22,450 bases of DNA, taken from IMG/VR virus record IMGVR_UViG_3300035661_000348, positions 1-22,450 of that record. The stretch is one strand, 5' to 3'. Every line of letters begins with the position of its first letter. Position 1 is the first letter of the stretch. The position numbers and the translations under genes are program-made. Shown here in pieces: positions 5,904 to 12,607 of the stretch. The stretch comes from a virus. The notes below the pieces were generated by a model. That model was not told the origin of the DNA. It worked only from the letters and a program-made list of their open reading frames with translations, and did no database searches.

Positions 5904-7346
5904 ATGTTAAAAACAAACTTGATGTACTCAATGCTTTCTGAGCAAGAAATAGATAGACCTATTTCCCTTCTCCCTAATCCAGATGTTTACAATTCTAAAA
6001 TCATGGAATTCATCCATAAGGCTTGTCAAACTCTAGAATACTTAAATCTAAAGCTAGAAAGTCAAGGTAAGAAACTAGTTGAAGTTGTTTCAATTAAGCA
6101 AGCTCCGTTTTCGTTTACTGCTACTACTTCAGAAATTGAAGACTCTCTAGTTAGAGAAGTTGTAATTACGTTTAAGTTCTATGATGAAGCTGATCAAGAA
6201 TTGACTGCAACTGTTCCATTAACGTTAAACATTCCATTCGCTAATCAACAAGGTATGTTAAAGTTAAATGGTGTTGTCTATGCTCCTGTGTATCAGCTTT
6301 TAGATAAAGCCATGTTTAAGATCAAAGAAGATCGAATTCTTCTTAAGAATCTTCTAATGCCTTTAGAAATGAAGAAGATAATAGTTAAACAAACTGCAGC
6401 TAAGCTAGATCCTTACTATCCAATTAGGATGAACTTCTTATCATCTAAATTCAACCCATTCATTTTCAGTCCAATCGAATTTCCAGCTTATTGTGAGTTC
6501 TTTGGTGTTAATTTGCTTACCGATCTAAGCTATTCTGATAATTATGCAACTGTTCAAAACAAAGAAGACTATCATGCGTATGCTATTACTAAGAAGAGAG
6601 TGATGCTCTTAAAGAAATCTCCACTAGCTAACCGAAACATTCTAGATACGTTAGCTGATTTTATCTTAACTTACAAGCTTTACAAGCGGGATATGTTTGA
6701 AGTTGGTTTGATGGAAGAACTTAAACAAGCTTCGTTTAAGAAGCGCTATAGAAGTACTCTTGTATCATTGCAGAGAACGTTAGACCCTATTACTTATAAC
6801 TCTCTTAACAACATTCATCCTGACGATAAACAAACTGTCAATCATTTACTTCGTTACATCATTTACTTCTTTGATCATTTACTACTAAATGACCCTGTTG
6901 ATCTCAAGTATAAACGTATAAGACTTGAAGAGTATTCTATCTTACCCTTAATCAACAAATTCAGTGAAATCTCTTATCGTTTATTGAATACCAACCAACC
7001 AATAAAGCTAGAAAAGCTAAAAACTATCTTTTCTGCAATTCCTAAAAACTTCATCCAATCTAAGATGATATCTGAAGGAATTGTTAGAGCTGTAGACTGT
7101 TCATCTGGTTTAAGTGTGTTTAACTTCATTCGCTTTACTCATGGAATGAGTTCTATGCTTTCTAAAAAGTATCGTAACCAACATGAATCGTTTCTTGGAA
7201 ATATTGCGCTTATGGAAGCTTCTGCATCTGATCCCGGCGCTTCTGGTAACTTTGTTCCCTATATGGAAGATTTAGTTGATTCATATTTCTTCTCTACTGA
7301 GATCGATTATCAAATTCCTGAAAGCTTCCCTAAAACCCTTAACTAA
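5904..7346 (+). CDS. Probable N-terminal half of a phage multisubunit RNA polymerase beta subunit
   Basis: The 480-residue protein has two landmarks of bacterial RpoB in the right order. Residues 106-135 (LTLNIPFANQQGMLKLNGVVYAPVYQLLDK) match the beta pattern P-L-M...G-T-F-I-N-G...R-V-I-V-Q-L. Near the end, FIRFTHGMSSMLSKKYRN followed by ASASDPGASGNFVPY (about 439-453) matches the fork region R-R-I-S-A-L-G...R-D-V-H...Y-G-R-I-C-P. The chain stops shortly after this point, where phiKZ-type phages also split beta between genes. If correct, it forms the protrusion/lobe/fork part of a phage RNA polymerase and needs a separate C-terminal beta gene outside this window. AGGA precedes the ATG by six bases. 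The identification rests on motif order only. Confidence 0.55.
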   Translation: MLKTNLMYSMLSEQEIDRPISLLPNPDVYNSKIMEFIHKACQTLEYLNLKLESQGKKLVEVVSIKQAPFSFTATTSEIEDSLVREVVITFKFYDEADQELTATVPLTLNIPFANQQGMLKLNGVVYAPVYQLLDKAMFKIKEDRILLKNLLMPLEMKKIIVKQTAAKLDPYYPIRMNFLSSKFNPFIFSPIEFPAYCEFFGVNLLTDLSYSDNYATVQNKEDYHAYAITKKRVMLLKKSPLANRNILDTLADFILTYKLYKRDMFEVGLMEELKQASFKKRYRSTLVSLQRTLDPITYNSLNNIHPDDKQTVNHLLRYIIYFFDHLLLNDPVDLKYKRIRLEEYSILPLINKFSEISYRLLNTNQPIKLEKLKTIFSAIPKNFIQSKMISEGIVRAVDCSSGLSVFNFIRFTHGMSSMLSKKYRNQHESFLGNIALMEASASDPGASGNFVPYMEDLVDSYFFSTEIDYQIPESFPKTLN

Positions 7347-7357
7347 ACAACCTAACA

Positions 7358-7383
7358 AACTATGACAGAAATCTGTCATAGTT
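7358..7383 (+). terminator. Hairpin after the RNAP beta-like gene
   Basis: AACTATGACAG (7358-7368) pairs perfectly with CTGTCATAGTT (7373-7383) around AAAT. No strong U-tract follows, so it may be a weak terminator or RNA-processing site between this gene and the next, which begins 27 bases later. Confidence 0.6.
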
Positions 7384-7410
7384 CTATTAACCCCACTAAG
7401 AGTAACTTTT

Positions 7411-8586
7411 ATGAAAACCACAAGTGTCAAATTTGTAAATCTGAAAACTTTGCAAACAGCAGTAGATAAGTTTAATGAGCTAAACAAAAACATACCTGCT
7501 TTCATCAAATACGTTCAAGATGAAGTATACCATGTAGACAAACCTCTTAGCTGCTTTCTCCCAGTTGAGCATTACTTAGCACTCAAATCAAATGGCTTAC
7601 TAGAGTCTTTGACTTTAGAACCGTCATATCTGCTTCGTGATGAAAACACAGTGTTTTATCATCTTCAAGAAGTACCGTCATTTGACAATTCAACAAAGCT
7701 TGCCAACCTGTTTCACATTTACTACCTACCAATACAATCTGACGAGAAGATTTATAGCAAGAGTTCTAACCTTGAAATAGAGTATTCTAGTATTGCTAAG
7801 ACGGACTGTTACAACGGGTTAATTACTAACTTGCATTCTCTTGAAATTGTAAACAATCAAAAGCTTAATACTAAAGAGAAGGTAGTAATTACTATCCTGA
7901 ATCTATTTAATGGTAGTCAATTCTCTCCATATGGTAACTCTTTCTTCTCTTTTGTCTGTAAGATTAACACAGCTGATTTAGTCTTACCTGATTCAATTTT
8001 CATTGAAGTGAGAACTCCTTTTAGTTCAATTTTAGTAGAAATTGAAGAATCTGAAATAGAAGTCTCTCAGAATGGAATAGCTACAGTACGTGGTTGCGTT
8101 TCGTTTGACAATGGGATGGAACTTCTCTATGATCAAAATCCAACTAAATTCTCTGTTGAAAACGCATTAAACTACTCAAATCCATTAGACTATCTATTCG
8201 AAACTGAACAAGAAGCTTTGACTGGACGCTCTCTTGAAACAGCTTTAGTTAGGTTCAACCACAATGAAGAAGTGGTTAAAAACTTTGAGCTTGCATTAAT
8301 TCAAGTCTATGAAGAAATCAAAGGCTATGCGGAAAATGTAGTACCTAACTCTTATAGAATTATGGAACCGTTTTGTACTGTAAAGACACCTAGTGACGAG
8401 ATTAATGCTTTGTTAGCAGCTATGCCGTTATTCAGTGACTTTAAAGGTTTAGATTTAAGTAAAGAAGTATCAACTAAATACGGTAAACATTCTTTGATTA
8501 GTTTAGCAACTGAGATTATTATAAACGAACTGTCCGATTCATATTCGTCTGTCTTAAGTGAAGCAGGATTGACTCCTTCTAAGTAA
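7411..8586 (+). CDS. Hypothetical protein, 391 residues
   Basis: I do not recognise this protein. It begins MKTTSVKFVNLKTLQTAVDKFNELN. There are no membrane segments or clear catalytic motifs; the middle (about 120-260) looks strand-rich (SFVCKINTADLVLPDSIFIEVRTPFSSILVEIEESEIEVSQNG) and the ends look helical. It lies between the RNAP beta-like gene and the HU-like gene and has no promoter element of the TATATTA type, so it may be read through from the beta-like gene. A long hairpin follows. A virion or transcription-associated role is possible from position only. The start is the first ATG after the preceding hairpin; the ribosome-binding site (AAGAGTAA) is weak. Confidence 0.8.
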   Translation: MKTTSVKFVNLKTLQTAVDKFNELNKNIPAFIKYVQDEVYHVDKPLSCFLPVEHYLALKSNGLLESLTLEPSYLLRDENTVFYHLQEVPSFDNSTKLANLFHIYYLPIQSDEKIYSKSSNLEIEYSSIAKTDCYNGLITNLHSLEIVNNQKLNTKEKVVITILNLFNGSQFSPYGNSFFSFVCKINTADLVLPDSIFIEVRTPFSSILVEIEESEIEVSQNGIATVRGCVSFDNGMELLYDQNPTKFSVENALNYSNPLDYLFETEQEALTGRSLETALVRFNHNEEVVKNFELALIQVYEEIKGYAENVVPNSYRIMEPFCTVKTPSDEINALLAAMPLFSDFKGLDLSKEVSTKYGKHSLISLATEIIINELSDSYSSVLSEAGLTPSK

Positions 8587-8610
8587 AATAAATCTCGTTT
8601 AAACTGAAGC

Positions 8611-8648
8611 TGGAACAACAGAAGTTGAAAAGACTTTCTGTTGTTCCA
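8611..8648 (+). terminator. Strong hairpin terminator after the 391-residue protein
   Basis: TGGAACAACAGAA (8611-8623) pairs exactly with TTCTGTTGTTCCA (8636-8648), with a few more pairs inside the loop. TTTGTTTATTTTT follows within 20 bases. It isolates the HU/capsid block from what comes before. Confidence 0.75.
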
Positions 8649-8760
8649 ACCCAAGTTTGTTTATTTTTCAGCTATGGTTTGACGAAAAGTGCAAAAAGTG
8701 CAGTTTTCGCAATAACAATTTCATGAAGAAAAGGTAGTTGCTGAAAACTCATCTTCACCC

Positions 8761-8774
8761 TACTTTTATCAAAC
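8761..8774 (+). promoter_or_regulatory. Candidate late promoter word before the HU-like gene
   Basis: CCTACTTTTATCAAAC (from 8759) shares CTACTTTTAnCA with stretches 25-35 bases before the capsid and sheath genes. It is 33-46 bases before the ATG. Supported only by resemblance among three or four sites. Confidence 0.3.
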
Positions 8775-8806
8775 CTGAAAACTTAAATTGAAAGGATCTG
8801 TCACCT

Positions 8807-9265
8807 ATGGCACTCAAACCTAAAGTAACAAAAGCACAACAAGACAAAGCAGCTCAAGAAAAAGCGTTGAAAGCTCAAGAGAAAGCATTGAAAGCTCAAG
8901 AGCGTGCTGCAAAAGCTGCTGAAGCGGAAGAAGACCAAGATAACACATTTAGCGATACGTTCTATTACGAAATGAACAAGCTTGGTAGTTATACACGTCA
9001 AGATGCTACAAACGCATTGAAAGCTCTTCAAAGCGCAACTCTAGAGCATTTAGTTCAAAAAGGTCGTTGTTTAGTTAACAACGTAGGGCGTTTTGCTCTT
9101 TCTCCCCGTGATGAACGTGAAGGTGTTAATCCTCGTACTCGTGAACGTGTTCGGATTCCTGCAAGCATGGGTGTTAGCTTCCGTCCTGCAAAAGCAATGA
9201 AAGTTGCTCTAGTCGATGTTAAAGTTCCCGTTCTTGAAACATCTGAAGAAACAGTAGCAGAATAA
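8807..9265 (+). CDS. HU/IHF-like DNA-binding protein with Lys/Ala-rich N-terminal extension
   Basis: Residues about 50-137 match the HU/IHF fold: a helical pair ending ATLEHLVQKGRCLVNNVGRFALSPRDEREGVNPRTRERVRIPASMGVSFRPAKAMKVAL, with the GRF turn (94-96), the arm Arg and Asn-Pro (GVNPRTRE, 106-113; the Pro intercalates into DNA in this family) and the FRPAKAMK end of the fold. HU proteins bend and compact DNA. Residues 1-45 are a charged Ala/Lys/Glu helix of repeated AQEKALK units, absent from bacterial HU and probably a coiled coil or DNA-binding tail. AAAGGA lies about nine bases before the ATG. Heavy use of CGT codons and a position two genes before the capsid gene suggest strong, late expression, perhaps as a packaged nucleoid protein; that last point is inference. 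Confidence 0.85.
   Translation: MALKPKVTKAQQDKAAQEKALKAQEKALKAQERAAKAAEAEEDQDNTFSDTFYYEMNKLGSYTRQDATNALKALQSATLEHLVQKGRCLVNNVGRFALSPRDEREGVNPRTRERVRIPASMGVSFRPAKAMKVALVDVKVPVLETSEETVAE
8852..8914 (+). repeat. Three tandem 21-base units inside the HU-like gene
   Basis: Three units starting GCTCAAGA at 8852, 8873 and 8894 encode repeated AQEKALK heptads; a degenerate earlier unit may precede them. Unit number could vary between relatives by slippage. Confidence 0.75.
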
Positions 9266-9278
9266 ACTTTACTGTTCC

Positions 9279-9309
9279 CCTCCCTTAGCCCTACAAAGGC
9301 TAAGGGAGG
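9279..9309 (+). terminator. Hairpin after the HU-like gene
   Basis: CCTCCCTTAGCC (9279-9290) pairs with GGCTAAGGGAGG (9298-9309) around a 7-base loop. The stem is GC-rich for this genome. Only a short TCTTG follows, so termination may be partial. Confidence 0.7.
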
Positions 9310-9354
9310 TCTTGATCAATCCTTTGAATCAAGCTTAAAAGAGAGACTTACATT

Positions 9355-9924
9355 ATGTTTTCGATACTTTTAGAAAAACCCACAGCCGCACCTCCTACTG
9401 AAGGAAAACCTAAAGGAAAAGCAGATGATGCACCTCCTGACGATGCAGCAGCACCCCCTGATGATGCACCTCCTGATGATGCTGATGCACCTCCGAAAGA
9501 TGCATCATCTACTGACGATGCAGCAGCACCGATAGCCGACCCACTAAATCCAGAACCAACTGATTCGACTCCAGCTTATTCAGTTGATAGTCTTGAAGGA
9601 AAACTAAAACCTTTAGCAATCTTTAAGAAGGGAAAACGTATAAGTGGTTCTCTGTTAACGTTAGAAGAACTATTCAGTTATCACTTGTCAGCTACTTCTA
9701 CAATTCCTTTTACTGCTCCTGATCAAGAAACATTGAAAGTAATTCAAGACGATATCATTGACAAGAAAGAAAAAGTTGAAATCATTTTAACTCAGATTGA
9801 TATAGATGCTAACAATCAAGACGTTATAGACACAATATTGGATAAGATAGATGACCATATTTTAGCTCTCACAGACGGTCTAAGAAAGGTTGTTTCTAAG
9901 TATAAAATAAAGAAGCCGTCGTAA
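9355..9924 (+). CDS. Pro/Asp/Ala repeat protein next to the capsid gene, possible prohead core component
   Basis: The 189-residue protein starts MFSILLEKPTAAPPTEG. Residues 24-60 are a disordered acidic stretch of DDAPPDDAAAPPDDAPPDD repeats. From about 75 on there is an ordered domain, KLKPLAIFKKGKRISGSLLTLEELFSYHL, then a charged helix ending KVVSKYKIKKPS. I do not recognise the domain. Its place directly before the major capsid gene, its small size and its acidic, partly disordered nature resemble T4-type prohead core proteins, but this is an argument from context. AAGAGAGA lies about nine bases before the ATG. The portal protein in this window also ends in a Gly/Asp/Pro-rich tail. Confidence 0.72.
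   Translation: MFSILLEKPTAAPPTEGKPKGKADDAPPDDAAAPPDDAPPDDADAPPKDASSTDDAAAPIADPLNPEPTDSTPAYSVDSLEGKLKPLAIFKKGKRISGSLLTLEELFSYHLSATSTIPFTAPDQETLKVIQDDIIDKKEKVEIILTQIDIDANNQDVIDTILDKIDDHILALTDGLRKVVSKYKIKKPS
9424..9534 (+). repeat. Imperfect tandem repeats coding for APPDD units
   Basis: The stretch repeats GATGCACCTCCTGA-like units of 12-15 bases with small changes, giving Ala-Pro-Pro-Asp-Asp in the protein. It is a low-complexity linker likely to vary in length. Confidence 0.75.
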
Positions 9925-9951
9925 ACAAAAATTTTGAAATTGAAATCAAAA

Positions 9952-9986
9952 CAAGATCTCTAGTTACAAATGAATAGAGAGTCTTG
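9952..9986 (+). other. Imperfect hairpin before the capsid gene
   Basis: CAAGATCTCTA (9952-9962) pairs with TAGAGAGTCTTG (9975-9986) with one bulged base around a 12-base loop. It lies between the repeat-protein gene and the capsid gene; it could be a weak terminator or an RNA processing site. Confidence 0.4.
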
Positions 9987-9990
9987 CAAT

Positions 9991-10005
9991 CCTACCTTTT
10001 AACAT
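9991..10005 (+). promoter_or_regulatory. Candidate late promoter word before the major capsid gene
   Basis: CCTACCTTTTAACAT starts 34 bases before the capsid ATG. It resembles CTAACTACTTTTAACAC before the sheath gene. No TATATTA-type element is present here. Confidence 0.35.
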
Positions 10006-10024
10006 TTCATGGAAAATTTATATC

Positions 10025-11590
10025 ATGGGAATCCTCAGAAAACCTACTAAAGACAGCTTTACTGCTGCGTTAGAACGCACTAATGAACGTTTTCACTCTC
10101 GCGGTGTTAACTTGTTTGGTAACGGTCACGAAGATGTGTTGAATGAATCTGCTTATTTTGCCGAATACACTCACGATTTGCTTGAAGGTTTGAGTGAAGA
10201 CGATGCTGAAACACTAGGCATTGTTATGCAGAACTCACGTTTGCAACTCTTGACTGAAAGTTTGTCCGGTACTACACCTATTTCAAGCTTAAGTCTTCCT
10301 ATGCTGCGTAAAGCATACCCACGAATGGTCATTCCAAACACCATTCCTACGCAAGCTGCCGAGACTCCTAAGTTTACAACACCTTACATTCGTCCATACA
10401 TTATGGCAAAAGATGGCACTAAACGGTTCTTACCTGAATTGTTTTATGCACAAGATGAAGAATATGCTGGTCGTCCTAAACTGTTTAATGACTTCTTCCC
10501 AGTTGGTGCAACTAAGAATCTGATGACTACAGTAGGTATTACTACTGCTAATGGCGATTCAGTTGACGTTGACGTAATGGTTCAAGCAGTTAAAATGAAA
10601 GTCAAAAATTCTGCTGGTGCTGCTGAAGAAACTGTTACAGTTGACAAAGTCAATATAAAAATGGACTCTCGCACTAACTTGATTTCAGGTGTTGTTTCTG
10701 GTAAACATAGCACTGGTTATGTTACTAAAGATACAGTCTTTGTAGTAATTGATCGTATTACTGGTGATGCTACTCCTACTAGCCTACAAGGTTTAGTTAC
10801 TGAAGTTAAAGTTGAAGCATACGTATCAAGTGAATACAATAACTCCAACGAACAAGTTGGTTATGACATCACTACAAAAGAAACAAACATTCCTACTGGT
10901 GGTCACATTTCTGCTCCTATGAGTTCTGAATACCTGACAGACCAACTGAAAATGTTCAACGTAGACGGTATTGCTAAAGTAGTAGACATCATGTCAACTG
11001 TTTTGGGTACTCGTGTTGATACAGAAGGTTTGACTTTCTTGGATTCAACTAAAGTAGCTGGTCAGTGGGAACGTCAATTTGATATGTATCCACCTAACAC
11101 GTTTGCTGGTGTTCCATCTGATTGGCGTAGAGAGATTCGCCCTGTAATTGATAACATTGCTCAAGAGATGATCAATGCAATGCAAGTCGGTTCTTACGGT
11201 TACTTTGTTTTAGTTGGTAATCCAATTGATACAATGATCCTTCCTGACGTTGACTGGGTATTTGACCATACTGCTTCTGAACAAGCAGGTGTTCGTGTAG
11301 ATTACTCTGTGGGCGAAGCTCGTGGCGTTTATCGTTACGTCATCGTTTCTTCTGAACGTATTCTTCCGGGCAAACTCCGTATAGTATGGATTCCTATGGA
11401 AGAAGATGCTAAGACTTATATGTTCTATCCATATAGCTTTACAATGAGTAAAGGCGAAGGTAACTTGAACGTTCGTACACCAAATGTACCAGCAATCGTT
11501 GCTCATCGTCGGTATGTATTTGAGAACTTCATGGAAAGTGCTATCGGTGAAATTCGCATCATTCACAACAATGGTACGTTCCAGTACTAA
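10025..11590 (+). CDS. Major capsid protein, T4 gp23-like (HK97 fold)
   Basis: The 521-residue protein matches the T4 gp23 type: after a helical N-terminal region comes SLPMLRKAYPRMVIPNTIPTQAAETPKF (90-117), equivalent to the gp23 stretch MvRRaiPnLiafdicgvQPm..PtG, and the length equals that of gp23 (about 521). Residues 1-78 probably are a scaffold-like segment removed by a prohead protease; LTE at 76-78 followed by Ser fits the T4-type (I/L)xE cleavage rule. It forms the hexamers of the head shell. The C-terminal part (MNAMQVGSYGYFVLVGNPIDTMIL..., IRIIHNNGTFQY) fits the family. Arg is coded almost only by CGT and Gly mostly by GGT, a strong-expression bias not seen in the terminase gene. 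The transcript ends at a strong hairpin at 11614. Confidence 0.88.
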   Translation: MGILRKPTKDSFTAALERTNERFHSRGVNLFGNGHEDVLNESAYFAEYTHDLLEGLSEDDAETLGIVMQNSRLQLLTESLSGTTPISSLSLPMLRKAYPRMVIPNTIPTQAAETPKFTTPYIRPYIMAKDGTKRFLPELFYAQDEEYAGRPKLFNDFFPVGATKNLMTTVGITTANGDSVDVDVMVQAVKMKVKNSAGAAEETVTVDKVNIKMDSRTNLISGVVSGKHSTGYVTKDTVFVVIDRITGDATPTSLQGLVTEVKVEAYVSSEYNNSNEQVGYDITTKETNIPTGGHISAPMSSEYLTDQLKMFNVDGIAKVVDIMSTVLGTRVDTEGLTFLDSTKVAGQWERQFDMYPPNTFAGVPSDWRREIRPVIDNIAQEMINAMQVGSYGYFVLVGNPIDTMILPDVDWVFDHTASEQAGVRVDYSVGEARGVYRYVIVSSERILPGKLRIVWIPMEEDAKTYMFYPYSFTMSKGEGNLNVRTPNVPAIVAHRRYVFENFMESAIGEIRIIHNNGTFQY

Positions 11591-11613
11591 TTAGTCAATA
11601 CGGCTAAGTTGTA

Positions 11614-11640
11614 GTCCTATACCCTTTAAGGGTATAGGAC
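11614..11640 (+). terminator. Terminator hairpin after the major capsid gene
   Basis: GTCCTATACCCTT (11614-11626) and its exact reverse complement (11628-11640) are separated by one base. No U-tract follows. The same CCTATACC word forms the stem of the hairpin at 21239-21270. Confidence 0.75.
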
Positions 11641-11656
11641 ATAACAACGAAAGTTT

Positions 11657-11673
11657 CAAACATATATTAGTTC
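11657..11673 (+). promoter_or_regulatory. Phage-type TATATTA promoter P8
   Basis: CAAACATATATTAGTTC lies 53 bases before the start of the next gene and right after the capsid terminator. It matches P7 over 16 bases. Confidence 0.7.
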
Positions 11674-11697
11674 TTTGAAGGAGACCCCTTCAGAACT
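11669..11697 (+). other. Leader hairpin just after promoter P8
   Basis: AGTTCTTTGAAGG pairs with CCTTCAGAACT with two unpaired bases, around GAGACC. Like the hairpin after P2 it would form at the 5' end of the transcript. Confidence 0.45.
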
Positions 11698-11725
11698 AAG
11701 TCTACATAAAATGGAGTTTTAAACT

Positions 11726-12253
11726 ATGCAACAAACATTATTCAACTTAACTGAAGCAAAAGCATTTGTGGAAATTGAAGATGTTAAAGTAATGCTAAGA
11801 TCGCCTTTGAACTTTAGAATGGTAATCTCTTTAAAGAAGAGTCCTCTGTTTCAAAGCTTCTTTCAAACGTTAAATGCTACAAAGTTATTCTTTGAGTTCG
11901 TTAAAGTTTCTTTCAAAGATGAACCTTTAACGCTTTATCTGAACAAAATCTATTCTAGTGACAACTTAATGGAACGTTTTACTCTATGGAGCAACCCTCA
12001 AGTCCCTAACGAGAAAAGTGATGGTACGTTTGATTTAGTTGATCCTAGTGCTTTCTGTGAGAAAGGTCGCTTTAAAGGAAGCGACGGATACTTAGCAAAT
12101 GTTAAGAAACGAACAGTTGTAGACTGTTCTCGTTTTAATCCTACAATCAGCTATAAAAACAGAGCGGCTAAAGACTTTATCCCGGTGTATGACGCAGACA
12201 AACTTGTCTTGATTGATGACGTAGCTAAGTTCAGAGAGTACGAAGAAGACTAA
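11726..12253 (+). CDS. Hypothetical protein, 175 residues
   Basis: I do not recognise this protein. It begins MQQTLFNLTEAKAFVEIEDVKVML and holds a central part rich in Phe, Lys and Leu (LKKSPLFQSFFQTLNATKLFFEFVKVSF) and a polar C-terminus ending FREYEED. Two Cys lie at about 110 and 131. There are no membrane segments or known motifs. It is a single gene with its own TATATTA promoter, unlike the capsid gene before it, so it may be expressed at a different time. A GGAG lies about ten bases before the ATG. A hairpin at 12281 follows. Confidence 0.78.
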   Translation: MQQTLFNLTEAKAFVEIEDVKVMLRSPLNFRMVISLKKSPLFQSFFQTLNATKLFFEFVKVSFKDEPLTLYLNKIYSSDNLMERFTLWSNPQVPNEKSDGTFDLVDPSAFCEKGRFKGSDGYLANVKKRTVVDCSRFNPTISYKNRAAKDFIPVYDADKLVLIDDVAKFREYEED

Positions 12254-12280
12254 AATTTAGTCTCCCTTCGCGCTACCCCT

Positions 12281-12306
12281 TCCTATCACACTTTAGTGTG
12301 ATAGGA
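12281..12306 (+). terminator. Terminator hairpin of the 175-residue protein gene
   Basis: TCCTATCACAC (12281-12291) pairs exactly with GTGTGATAGGA (12296-12306) around TTTA. It begins 28 bases after the stop. Confidence 0.75.
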
Positions 12307-12321
12307 TTCCTGTAAGGGTTT

Positions 12322-12343
12322 ACAAAACGCGTTTTGTTTTTTT
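12322..12343 (+). terminator. Palindrome with T-run, possible second terminator
   Basis: ACAAAACGCGTTTTGT (12322-12337) is a perfect palindrome followed by six T on the plus strand. With a tight loop it could act as a backup terminator. Confidence 0.5.
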
Positions 12344-12570
12344 AGGTTTGTTCTTTGATTAGCTTTTTCCATCGATTGTTTTTAAGAGACAGTAGTTATT
12401 AAAGACACATGGTCTCTTAGTCTCAAATTCAATCTTGTTTTGTAGTTACCTTGTACCATTTCGATTTTGCTCGCACTACCGATTCATTCCCCACGGGAAT
12501 TCCGACTCTTTACTTTGGTTAGGTAAGATGGACTTTCTGGTCATTGAAATGTTAGAGTTTGCAATAGATA

Positions 12571-12598
12571 TTACGTTAAGGTTTTACCCTTAACGTAA
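12571..12598 (-). terminator. Terminator hairpin of the paralogue pair
   Basis: TTACGTTAAGG (12571-12581) pairs exactly with CCTTAACGTAA (12588-12598) around a 6-base loop, with flanking TTTGCAA and TTGCAAA extending the symmetry. It lies ten bases after the minus-strand stop codon. Confidence 0.75.
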
Positions 12599-12607
12599 CT
12601 TGCAAAT

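Larger units (their letters stand above)
12254..12607. other. Non-coding region between convergent genes
   Basis: No gene is supported. It holds the plus-strand terminators (12281-12337), then about 230 bases with two short inverted repeats (AAGAGAC 12384-12390 with GTCTCTT 12412-12418; ATTCCC 12486-12491 with GGGAAT 12495-12500), then the terminator of the minus-strand gene (12571-12598). A structured small RNA is possible. I found no tRNA T-arm consensus on either strand. Confidence 0.55.

Noticed and set aside
8801-9031. Minus-strand open frame rich in Cys/Phe/Leu
   Set aside because: It is the reverse reading of the HU tail repeats; the low-complexity composition follows from the plus-strand gene.
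11210-11566. Minus-strand open frame of 118 codons inside the capsid gene
   Set aside because: Shadow of the major capsid gene; no start signal.
12528-12593. A 21-codon plus-strand open frame with AGG before an ATG
   Set aside because: Too short, and it runs into the minus-strand terminator; no other support.
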